Below are positions 49,601 through 55,201 of a stretch of 64,000 bases of DNA, one piece after another. A program made the position numbers and the translations under genes. This stretch comes from Leptothermofonsia sichuanensis E412. GTDB lineage: Bacteria > Cyanobacteriota > Cyanobacteriia > Leptolyngbyales > Leptolyngbyaceae. The notes beneath the pieces are model-generated. The model did no database searches. It saw nothing but the letters and a program-made list of their open reading frames with translations, and was not told the DNA's origin. Each line of letters begins with the position of its first letter. The first letter of the stretch is position 1. The stretch lies in assembly GCF_019891175.1 (NCBI RefSeq), contig NZ_CP072600.1, positions 2,728,001-2,792,000 of the forward strand. Direction: 5' to 3'.

Positions 49601-51750
49601 TTGAGCGGTTTTTCTTCCGCGGCATAGCCACTGATCACATTTTCCTGCTGGTAATAGAGCAGTGCCGTCAAACCGGATTCAACCGTGCGGAGTTCCAGTA
49701 CTCCGGTGGCCACTTCCGTAGCAAATTGAAAACTGCTGCGGCTGACTCCCAGGCTCTCGCCCACCGGGGCATCGGAGGCAACCCACTGCCAGCCCTTCAA
49801 ATTCAGGGTGATAGGAGTGCCACCCGCTGGGGTTACGCTCCATCGCACCGTGCCCTGGAGGGTGCCATTCACCCGGTTATCCGTCTGGTCATAGACTGTG
49901 TTGCCTGCGGCTTCATCAAACCGCCAGTAGCCCACCAGTCTGGTTTCCTGCCCTACCAGCCGCTGGCTCAGACTTGATTGCAGTTCCGCCTGCGATCGCA
50001 CCCGGCTCCAGAGGCGAATCTCATCGATCGTGCCATTGAAGGAATTTTGACGCGCCCCCAAAAAGGTGATCGGGGTATTGGGGAGTTGTTTACCCGCGAT
50101 CGGCTCCAACCTGGGTTTCCCATCCGCATCTTTCTGAAGCGTACCGTTGATGTAAACCTCCACCTGGTCAATCTTTTCCCGCAGCCGACCTTTGACATAG
50201 AAACGATAGGCAATGCCATCAAAGGTGACCGCCAGGTGGTTCCAGTCCCTAGGCGTCAACAGGCTTTTAGTGACGGCTTCATTCCATTGGTTACCACTAC
50301 CAAACCCAACCCGGACCCGACTTCCGGCTTCAATCCACAGCGAAGGGCAGGTGGAGTGGTCAGCACGGCTGGCTTCCAGGCTGCCCCCTGCTTTGTCGCC
50401 GTGACCTGTAATCAATGCCTGGGGTGCAACCCCCGATGCCTGGGGCGAGATCCAGGCTTCCATGGTAAATACAGTCCCCAGTCTGACTCCCCCTCCCAGG
50501 GAAATATGAGGCTCTGCCACAACGGAAAACTGCCCTTCCGACTGGAGATCAGACTTTCCCTGCCGATCCAGTGCTGTTGCCACCTCAGCGTCCAGTTCCT
50601 CGCTGGTTTTGGGGCGCAGAGCCGATTCGGCATAGCCCTCGGTAACCACTCGCGGCACCAGGTCTTTATTGCAGGATTGGCTGGGGTCTGCCAGGCTGGG
50701 TTCAGTGCACTGGCCAGCCTTCTGGGCAAACACATCGGGATGATCTACACAGGTATATACCTGGGAGCCACGGGTGTTGAACAGCCCATCGGGCGATCGC
50801 TCCACATCAAACAGATCAATGAGTCCGGTCTTGCTGTTATGGGCAAAAATCTGCCAGCGCTGAATTTCCTGGATCGCAGTGGGCACCAGCAGCACCGTAA
50901 AACGCCCGCCCTTTAAGTTGCCCACAAACCGGAGTTCCTGCGTTGGTTCCAGAAATGGATTGCCATCCAGATCCTTCGCTCCTAACCCATCTTTGCGGCT
51001 CTGGGGACGGGTCTTGCTGCGACTGCGCTGAAACCGCACTTCCATTTTGGGCTGCAACGTGGTTCCCGATAGCACAAAGCGATCGACCAGCAGGGTGGAA
51101 TTGACCAGGGGCGCAATCTTGCTGGCATCGGGAGTCTTGATAAAGGTTCCGGCTTTATCGGTAAAGCCCAGTTCAGCTTCGGAGCCATCTTTGCTGGTAA
51201 TGACATTTCCATCGGGATCGACAAATACCATAGCTTTGCGGGCTTTGGTTTTGTCATTTGCATTGGTGTAGCTGGCTGGAACTGCGATCGCCTGCCGAAA
51301 CACATACACAAACTGCCCATCCGACAACACCTGAAACGGCGCATCGGCAGTCAACCGGACGGTTGTCGAGAGAAAGGAGTCTTTTTCTTCTGGTTTCAGG
51401 TTAGTTCCCGGTTTCTCTGGAACCCGGCTTCCGTTTCTGAACACGGGCAATAGCGTTTGATCTGCGACTCCGTAGCCCACCCTGGCAATTTCGTTGGGAA
51501 AGTTCAACAACTGGGGACTGGCCTGCCAGGAGTTCACATCGAGGGGATCTTTGCTACGGTTCGTCGTATCTGCCGAATCCGTCCGGCTGGTGCCAGTAAG
51601 ATCCAGCACCGTGTAAAAAATCTCCTGTTTATCATTTTCATTCTTCATCGCAAAGGCAATGACGGCGCCTTTGTGGCGAACAGTGGTGGTGTGGCGATAG
51701 GTTCCGGCGTACTTTTTGGTAAATGCGTCCAGGACAGTAGCATTCAGCAT
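40669..51750 (-). CDS. giant 3693-residue LamG / beta-gamma-crystallin / PKD repeat protein
   Basis: One uninterrupted ORF with an AGGAAG site ahead of ATG 51750. Rough domain order: an N-terminal region (1-420) with GLGAKDLDGNPFLEP and no recognised family; LamG-like jelly roll 1 (about 425-640, FTMEAWISPQ, GTIDEIRLWSRVRSQAELQ); a helical part; a beta-gamma-crystallin unit (about 865-945) with the calcium motif NDVISS; a coiled coil (about 955-1020); LamG-like units at about 1310-1545, 1600-1815 and 1850-1925, each with a (D/E)EVRIW motif; an unrecognised region (about 1975-2615); PKD-like domains from 2627 and 2725; a LamG-like unit from 2832; four more PKD-like domains (about 3053-3450); and a final LamG-like unit to the end. 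These are carbohydrate- or protein-binding adhesion modules. There is no signal peptide, RTX repeat, sortase signal or transmembrane helix, so the export route is unknown. Composition resembles its neighbours. Confidence 0.85.
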   Translation of the reverse strand: MLNATVLDAFTKKYAGTYRHTTTVRHKGAVIAFAMKNENDKQEIFYTVLDLTGTSRTDSADTTNRSKDPLDVNSWQASPQLLNFPNEIARVGYGVADQTLLPVFRNGSRVPEKPGTNLKPEEKDSFLSTTVRLTADAPFQVLSDGQFVYVFRQAIAVPASYTNANDKTKARKAMVFVDPDGNVITSKDGSEAELGFTDKAGTFIKTPDASKIAPLVNSTLLVDRFVLSGTTLQPKMEVRFQRSRSKTRPQSRKDGLGAKDLDGNPFLEPTQELRFVGNLKGGRFTVLLVPTAIQEIQRWQIFAHNSKTGLIDLFDVERSPDGLFNTRGSQVYTCVDHPDVFAQKAGQCTEPSLADPSQSCNKDLVPRVVTEGYAESALRPKTSEELDAEVATALDRQGKSDLQSEGQFSVVAEPHISLGGGVRLGTVFTMEAWISPQASGVAPQALITGHGDKAGGSLEASRADHSTCPSLWIEAGSRVRVGFGSGNQWNEAVTKSLLTPRDWNHLAVTFDGIAYRFYVKGRLREKIDQVEVYINGTLQKDADGKPRLEPIAGKQLPNTPITFLGARQNSFNGTIDEIRLWSRVRSQAELQSSLSQRLVGQETRLVGYWRFDEAAGNTVYDQTDNRVNGTLQGTVRWSVTPAGGTPITLNLKGWQWVASDAPVGESLGVSRSSFQFATEVATGVLELRTVESGLTALLYYQQENVISGYAAEEKPLKRNARVMLAVATKNAAGNKNEIATLDFAVSTSGKLAQVPDVVPLPVIHVPNATEQSINQQLDKASGLQGQIRSLKERLITLDQLIDVKLTPTINILDAAIATPTTTSTTITDPEFAYLNAWLTTLKNAANTLQQKKNVVQTLENNVNNATATFYKDRNLSGDSISLKVGFTDYAVLHEKGFNDVISSLSLPEPVQATVYEHLGRGGKSTIFKGVVNYVEDAWNKVISGIEIAENPDYTKEARDALETAQTAFDKAEKAVKDERKKLQDQKDIYVKERQDKNTQLTTAQTDLNALQSVLQSGVEVPMHLIHTDPVGLTISGGLLGFAWTKDTPFLFDSATGNLALYFRGTDNQFFVAYYKTLTERAQYPLLDQNGDERIICSARSTELELDKLEIAITSSTTADTCTVTITGVGIEETWNQMPCNPEQFARVLNGLAGEREYVGSGSIVTELGQVKRLIIPAGIGRSLTTGDTLFVGKTKVVVQQAIAAGAIECAIASDEIPTLKDNLPLFFVEYDYAANAQTTKVPNDLYNGSLLIRAAVKGALNATSKIQIGQRITSGSTLSCKWTAAAPGSTLSFDGKDDVVALANANATTLKPFEAPRDVTLEAWVKPSTPFRQRAQSKTVQIIQQVSNNSSYSLGLHQLLSPALILDGQDDYVRVPLNEPETNVTHELWFKTSSPNCGLFSVVSGPVNGQADRHIYLSGGNIKARIWSDEIISSTNLNLADDTWHHVAHVFGTTDGWAGQKLYVDGKEVAAGNKAASGLTRQDAISIGYSGDAQNPYFKGQIDEVRIWDRVRTPAEIQSSMSDRLTGSEANLIGYWYFDEVTGTTVKDYSASNKPGTLYGNPQIGGFYWFAGVNDQFVRSRQTFPTNTWSHLAATFRQSYGLEFDGLGGYLDCGNDSTLDISRDLTIEVFLKVADLASGNGILSRGRFDDGTEEQDVPYALFIGADGRIGFSFENIKHETKTYYSSGRISTQFCKIAVTRKREQPPDAKRDTSGTVIGTRVTAWDTITFYINGVASGSSRYESTQSTSDDFRQPVDVGSSNQSLEIGRGFNSSTVAFRGTISEVRIWNTAREQGNIAQEIKGNEKGLVSWWQFEENDGNIAYDSKSRNHATIKGTVKWVKDPNPLGSKLVLYYNGALVTTDSVSAAPLKSSEPQFTLAACRRSNGIQAYFQGELEEVRIWKICRTQEQIQDNLFRRLLGEQDDLIAYYTFDLDSDQTRNALTTLYDRSSKGNNLTISGATYILSTAPLSDDAPIVRSALAGVKTAFHGLIQSQPGVQEYGDMQYDIDGNLIGVFKRCYSFIKDDQWQLLSSFKVGDLITEWIGQMQTDPQLIGYIEGAPPVPSENLTATGYVVGEFADYTGASSVELAQADSTTYTYSASKDAGFDMSVELKIGGVFKGQASAGFVFETEVMDTQNVIAFHTQFENSLTWLEDASTGVGRTTTQSSKMELRGYVENADAVAYPKIGRRFVPENMGMALVKSDTADIFALRLKHNQALVSFQMRPNPDIPPDRNIITFPLNPRYVKQGTLDGKIGVLDVDPDYPNAFTYSPDSSYFKPIEAYAIKNQIEREEANLQTYYEQYDAGAKGRRQDGLYGQANDLTVGRILEKLPKLQKRNLVNNYVWTAAGGLYAETQETMDVYREQLGGAYAFKGMAGLYTDLTFAIASAGMKFELDAMFGGHLNLTVTKSQESQRSFGLNVGLDKVESDVYLRNEKGEMVMDKSGTPDPNDPTGMRHWKPQSMPGRVDAYRFMSFYLEPRADHFDLFFNRVVDPIWLEQSDHPSAVALREARQKKNNCWRIMHRVTYVSRVLPPLSNPAPSSLEKALQTLDIDSNYELIRQLDPFVSTSLTSYPEFTKAIREAIKLYLPELQPHTQEIIRYMSLYYGIVDTQDLAGAEDGVDAPRTINQPPIVNAGVDQTIGLDGANVTVTLDGTAIDDRIQKPEALFVTWEKVSGEGSVEFANPYSLNTTATFTQRGKYGLRLTVDDGSLSASDEIIIVVNQRPVISAGDDLQVRPQLDAGQPSPTLATQLTGRVIDSGLGDPDRGVVTVKWAQQSRLGRVTFSNDKSLETTATFDKSGNYLLKLTVDNGTFTADDEMMVSVAARTTDQLEALYTFDTTTGTSVPDVSGAEDPLNLAISDPSALTRRGGVLTIQTPCLLSTVSSVARLTQAMKASNELTIEVWLKPDVLNHEGLARIVTLSDGPGRRNFTLGQSGDRYYVAIRTTTTDPNASRKALTAGTVSTTELTHLVCTRSAAGLVRLYLNGQVVGSREVSGALSGWDEGFRLALGNEFGEPARRDRAWTGSLHLVAIYSRALSLEDVQQNYKFGPDTNLPPVISAGPDQEINWADNLPILVPLNGRATHDRAPQPQTITWTQVAGPGTPNGVTLTDAHALSTTATFTQNGRYGMRLTVDDGELMASDDVVITVNLPPTFTAQADPNLALIGGSVVTPLKGAIQNTGLGNAGTPTTTWRRISGPSSLQIAAPNQLETTATFRDRGVYTLELEVNNGKLPAQKQPITINVHQTPSVRAGEPQIVTLPIPAELPPDAAVQSQVTLTGIVQDSGLANPTQPDGLLFKWEQVSGPVQAVFADDSQHSTTATFTVGGIYILRFTATNRQIPSLTSSATVEITVNQRPVVNAGANQTIQLPAEVELDATVSDDGLPTTPGSLTLLWEKVTGPGTVTFTDATSSYTTARFSKSGTYVLRLTAKDGAKNGAAEVESSDTVEVIALAPPRVTRELLALYTFEENGGTIVNDTSGIEPRLNLTVSGGTTLAGGILTINSPAVITSTGAATKLIQQAKVKPANNHAITIEIWLKPKNISTRIEPGVLEAYPARILTLSGDNANCNFTLGQQDGTYVVRLRTSANNDEARNGINNQLNSRDTVKTNAVSHLVYTWSAASQIARFYQDGSEVDQKRNVSGNFSSWNDNYPLVIANEAGGHPRAWMGEVHLVAIYNTALTPEEVNQNFLAGSGAR

Positions 51751-51827
51751 AAGGGGCTTCCTAAAGTTTGGTATGGCAGGGAACAGGAAAAGTTGTTAGT
51801 TGTTGGGTGTCAGTTGTTAGTTTTTAT

Positions 51828-51959
51828 ACCAATTCTTTTTAAGGATGCATAAAACCGCAGGTTGGGTTGAACATAGTGAAACCGAACAACAGCAGTAGTT
51901 CTGTCGGGTTTCGTGCCTCAACTCAACCTACAGTTTGCTCAGGTTCATCTCGAATTGGT
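51828..51959. mobile_element. MITE-like 132-bp element
   Basis: Terminal inverted repeats ACCAATTC (51828-51835) and GAATTGGT (51952-51959) enclose internal arms AGGTTGGGTTGA and TCAACTCAACCT around a GGGTTTCGTGCC segment. The internal motif is widespread in cyanobacterial genomes. It sits between heptamer runs on both sides and has no coding capacity. Confidence 0.65.
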
Positions 51960-51960
51960 G

Positions 51961-52009
51961 TTAGTCGTTAGTCGTTAGTTGTTAGTTGTTAGTTGTTAGT
52001 TGTTGGTTG
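51961..52009. repeat. heptanucleotide tandem repeat (TTAGTYG)7
   Basis: Seven units: two TTAGTCG, four TTAGTTG and one TTGGTTG. A shorter run of the same type lies at about 51791-51825, on the other side of the MITE-like element. Confidence 0.92.
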
Positions 52010-52321
52010 CTATTCTCTCGTTCCAGGTATCTAGCCTGGAATGGAGGTTTGGAGGCTTTGCCTTCAGTGCACCTGAAAAGTGGCTCTGCCTTGAATAAAA
52101 AATTGTTATTTGTTACCAACGCAGGGAAACAGATGGAACCTCAAGTATTTTGGGATCCTCCAATCTATACACTTTTATTCTCCGAATCCTCGTAAAATTC
52201 AATGGGAAAAACAAGCATGGTACATAAACTGTAATATTTTAGTGTCGCCAGATTTTATCTGCTCGATGGGAGTCCGTCCGATTTTTCTGTGTTGCCAGGC
52301 TCCAGCTCAGGAAGGAAGGCG

Positions 52322-52376
52322 TTATAACCTGAAACTTTACCCCAGAGGCGCAGAGGACGCAGAGCAATCCTCAGTA
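52322..52376. repeat. CAGAG-type repeat, half copy
   Basis: Begins ATAACCTGAAACTTTACCCC, as the 36735 copy does, then CAGAGGCGCAGAGGACGCAG. The right arm is missing, so it cannot fold like the full copies. Confidence 0.7.
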
Positions 52377-52548
52377 ACTTCGCGATAGTCGCTGTTGCCG
52401 GGTTAATAGCTGGCACAACCGTCCCTTGAAGTTTGATTAACCAGAGGTTAAGGTCTTAGAAATTTGCCGTTAAGCATTCCGCGGATTCTCCCTGGAGAGA
52501 GTGGCGGAGGTTTTCTGGCGGTTGTGGCTGTTTCAGGGAGTGGGTGAG

Positions 52549-53241
52549 ATGTCAACCATCACATTGTTTCCCAGGCAAATTGCCCGTTATTTGCTTGGGG
52601 TGGCACTGATATTTGATGCCCTCAGTTTTCTCACACAGTTTCCTGAGTATGCGTTTGACTATGCTTTGCCTCAAAAGGTCGTGGAGTTTTTCCATGTTGG
52701 GGGAGAGTACAACCCCCAGGCATGGTACTCCTCCCTGTTGCTGGTGCTCTGTGCATTACTGCTGTTTCTGATCTCACTGGCAGATCAGGAGCGGATGTCC
52801 AATCAAGTGGGGTATTGGCGAGGGCTATCGTTCATCTTTTTCTACCTGGCAATGGATGAAATGTTGCTGCTGCATGAGAGAGGGGGTGAATGGCTCAGTA
52901 CCCACATCCAGATGACAGGGATTTTTCGGTATACCTGGGTGATGGTTGCCATCCCGATTTGTTTGCTGATTGGAGCCGTGTATATCCGGTTTCTGTTTCG
53001 CCTGCCCCAACGCATTCGTCGGTTGTTTATTGCCTCTGCCTGCATTTACGTCGGTGGTGCCCTGGGGTTTGAATTGGTGTCAGGCTTTGTTGCCAGCATT
53101 CATGGTGAAAAGACGGTTTATGATTTTTTGCTGGTGGCGATCGAAGAGTTTCTAGAAAAATTTGGTGTCATCTTCTTTATTTACGCACTGCTTCTATACA
53201 TCGCGTTGTATATCAAAGCTATCCATGTCAGAGCTGATTGA
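52549..53241 (+). CDS. polytopic membrane protein of unknown function
   Basis: 230 residues from ATG 52549, chosen because it begins the hydrophobic core (MSTITLFPRQIARYLLG) and has GGGTGAG just upstream; the frame is open to 52501 from a GTG. About six transmembrane helices are visible, including SSLLLVLCALLLFLISLA, YTWVMVAIPICLLIGAVYI, FIASACIYVGGALGFELVSG and IFFIYALLLYIALYIKAI. An acidic motif DEMLLLHERGGEW follows the third helix, and GEKTVYDFLLVAIEEFLEK precedes the last, so polar residues cluster on one face. I do not recognise a characterised family. It ends in a terminator that overlaps its stop codon. Confidence 0.75.
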   Translation: MSTITLFPRQIARYLLGVALIFDALSFLTQFPEYAFDYALPQKVVEFFHVGGEYNPQAWYSSLLLVLCALLLFLISLADQERMSNQVGYWRGLSFIFFYLAMDEMLLLHERGGEWLSTHIQMTGIFRYTWVMVAIPICLLIGAVYIRFLFRLPQRIRRLFIASACIYVGGALGFELVSGFVASIHGEKTVYDFLLVAIEEFLEKFGVIFFIYALLLYIALYIKAIHVRAD

Positions 53242-53269
53242 GCATTCACTCACTCAATCATTTTTTATT
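53235..53269 (+). terminator. rho-independent terminator overlapping the stop codon
   Basis: TGATTGAG (53235-53242, containing the TGA stop at 53239-53241) pairs perfectly with CTCAATCA (53253-53260), followed by TTTTTTATT. Confidence 0.82.
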
Positions 53270-53354
53270 GCTGTTTAATCACACTCGAAACCATAGCAGT
53301 AATCATCCAGGTTGGAACACCTGCTTCACCGGGGCGATCGTCTAAAGCAATTGG

Positions 53355-53495
53355 CTAACCTTTACACTCAGCATTAAAAGGAAACTCTGAACATAACTCA
53401 TCCAGGTCTTTCTGACTCAACGGGTGTGCTGAAGCCGCGTAGAGTCCAATCAGTAGGATCAGAACCGAGGATAAGGGAACAGTGACAGGTCGCAT
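53355..53495 (-). CDS. small exported peptide, 46 residues
   Basis: Start ATG 53495 has TAGGAGAA 5 bp upstream, a strong ribosome site. The N-terminus MRPVTVPLSSVLILLIGLYA is a signal-peptide-like hydrophobic stretch with a likely cleavage around ASA-HP (residues 22-24). The remaining ~23 residues are polar and end LDELCSEFPFNAECKG, with two Cys nine residues apart. Similar C-x-x-FP-x-N-x-x-C tails occur, to my recollection, in small cyanobacterial exported proteins; function is unknown. The frame, ribosome site and signal together make it a credible gene despite its size. It stands alone between a membrane protein gene and the CO2 hydration gene. Confidence 0.62.
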   Translation of the reverse strand: MRPVTVPLSSVLILLIGLYAASAHPLSQKDLDELCSEFPFNAECKG

Positions 53496-53652
53496 CGTAT
53501 TTCTCCTACTCAACAGGTGCTATGGAACTCTTACAGCGTTGTGTCTTGATGGCTGAAACAGATGTAACAGGAGCGATTCGCATGTTTCGTCAAGCAATTA
53601 CCCAGATATAGCAATCCTGGTTGAGATATAAGCATCAAAAGAAATATCTGAC

Positions 53653-54795
53653 CTAAACTTCACAAACCTGCACACTCAATAAACGCGACTCTAGCAGACG
53701 ATTCATCCACGATTCCAGGTATGCTCGATTTTTCTGCTGTTGTTCTGGATCGGCAGTGCTGGCTGGAAACGGCATTAACCCCAGGATGGCGGCTGTCGTG
53801 ACGCAAAACATAGCCTTCTGAAAACTGACACAAATTTTCACCCGCTGGTCGTTTTCTCCCCTGGGTGGGCGCTGATAGAAGGTATGCAGGTAATCCGGTA
53901 AAAAGTGGGTCATGTCCTGCATCAGCAGGGTGGGTGGAATACCAGCTCCCCCAACGGGTAGTGGGTCTGCGTAGAGGGCACCGTAGGGAAAAAGCTCCTG
54001 TTCTGGGGGAATCTGACGGGCCTGGGCGTTGTAGGAGACCGTCCCCATGAAAGGAAACGACCGGAAGAAAACCGCTTCGACATAGGGCACCGCTGTATCC
54101 ATCAGAAAAGTCAGCCCAGCGGATTTGGGAATAATTTCATACTCCTGACCGCGAATATTAACTGCGTAGGTGATGGGTTTATCCGCCGCCGCCACCAGTC
54201 CTTGCAGAACGTGATTCACCACATCCGGGATGGTTTTGATTTCGCCCCGGTCGTAGCGATCGGACAGTGTCAGAAACATCGGACTCATGACCCGCCAGAA
54301 TTGCCCAAGGGCACTGTAGTAAACCATTTGCCGCACCTGCTCTGGCAGAAAGCCAGGGAAGGTTTTGGCTAACCCCTGCATCATCAAGTTGCCGCGCAGT
54401 TTTGCCTGAATCGCCTGTTGTGCCCGATCGCAAAACTCCGGTGTATCCAGGTAGGCATCTAGCTTGCCACCCCCGTGCCAGAACATGGCTTTCATGCAGT
54501 ACTCGGCGAACTCGTAATTGATGCGATCGTGCCACCAGTGGCGTAGCAGTTTTCCCAGGGAAATTTCACCATTGAAGTACTTAAAGAACGGGAACAGTAC
54601 CAGGAACTGGTGTTCGGAAATGTAGATCAGATTACGCCAGTAGGCATCCAGAACCACTCCATAGCTCTTAAGAATCCCCACCACTTCCATCACATTCTCA
54701 GGGGAATCTGGCAGCAGAGCACCGCCAGATTCCAGTCGCTCAATAATATCTGCCAGAGGGTGGGTAGAGGGAGGGATATTGCGAGTGCTGACCAT
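53653..54795 (-). CDS. cupB: CO2 hydration protein of NDH-1 (CupB/ChpX type)
   Basis: A 380-residue protein of the ChpX/ChpY (CupB/CupA) family, the subunit of NDH-1MS complexes thought to catalyse redox-driven, one-way CO2 to bicarbonate conversion at the thylakoid. Recognisable blocks are SYGVVLDAYWRNLIYISEHQ, the HWWHDRINYEFAEYCMKAMF segment with Trp/His/Glu residues, FWHGGGKLDAYLDTPEF, and a C-terminal VSFQKAMFCVTTAAILGLMP. It is the last gene of ndhF-ndhD-cup, about 390 bp after ndhD. Because CupA (inducible) and CupB (constitutive) are paralogues, the B call rests on linkage to the ccm operon and absence of a cupS gene downstream; A cannot be excluded. Confidence 0.8.
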   Translation of the reverse strand: MVSTRNIPPSTHPLADIIERLESGGALLPDSPENVMEVVGILKSYGVVLDAYWRNLIYISEHQFLVLFPFFKYFNGEISLGKLLRHWWHDRINYEFAEYCMKAMFWHGGGKLDAYLDTPEFCDRAQQAIQAKLRGNLMMQGLAKTFPGFLPEQVRQMVYYSALGQFWRVMSPMFLTLSDRYDRGEIKTIPDVVNHVLQGLVAAADKPITYAVNIRGQEYEIIPKSAGLTFLMDTAVPYVEAVFFRSFPFMGTVSYNAQARQIPPEQELFPYGALYADPLPVGGAGIPPTLLMQDMTHFLPDYLHTFYQRPPRGENDQRVKICVSFQKAMFCVTTAAILGLMPFPASTADPEQQQKNRAYLESWMNRLLESRLLSVQVCEV

Positions 54796-55152
54796 GGGAG
54801 GGAAGGAGGAGGTATGGAGTACAGGGTGTGAGGTACAGGGCCGGGGGGACTGGGTATAGAGTCGGGGGTAGGAGGTACAAGGGAGAGGGGGTTGGGGCTG
54901 GAGAGGAAAGGGGAGAGGGGAGAGGTGAAAGGTAATAGGTGAGCGATGAGGAATGAAGCATGAAGAAAACAGCCAATCAGCTAATTGTCATCTAAATTTC
55001 CAGGCTGTTTCCCTTGCGGCAAGGGTTTCAGAGTAGGCATTATGCGGTTTAACTGTGTAACAGATCAGGCAATAGCTAACAACCAACCACTAACCACTGT
55101 TTCTCTTTCCCCTCCTCCCCCTCCCCTTCATAGACAACCGTTCGGCTGAGTG

Positions 55153-55201
55153 CTCACTCCTCATTCCTCACTCCTCACTCTTCATCCTTCATCCTTCACG
55201 A
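55153..55201. repeat. heptamer repeat overlapping the 3' end of ndhD
   Basis: Seven heptamers of CTCACTC / CTCATTC / TTCATCC type, the plus-strand complement of the GTGAGGA family. The right end encodes the last residues and stop of ndhD. Confidence 0.85.

Larger units (their letters stand above)
51751..52548. other. repeat-rich upstream region of the giant gene, about 800 bp
   Basis: Contains a MITE-like palindrome (51828-51959), a heptamer array (51961-52009), a CCTGGAATGGAGG palindrome fragment (52014-52110) and a half CAGAG repeat (52322-52376). No gene is convincing; short frames across it translate repeats. Confidence 0.7.

Noticed and set aside
40669-51750. Giant ORF as a polyketide or peptide synthetase
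   Set aside because: No ketosynthase, adenylation or carrier motifs were seen; the modules are beta-sandwich binding domains.
51961-52009. CRISPR-like repeat array
   Set aside because: The units are contiguous heptamers with no spacers, so this is a simple tandem repeat.
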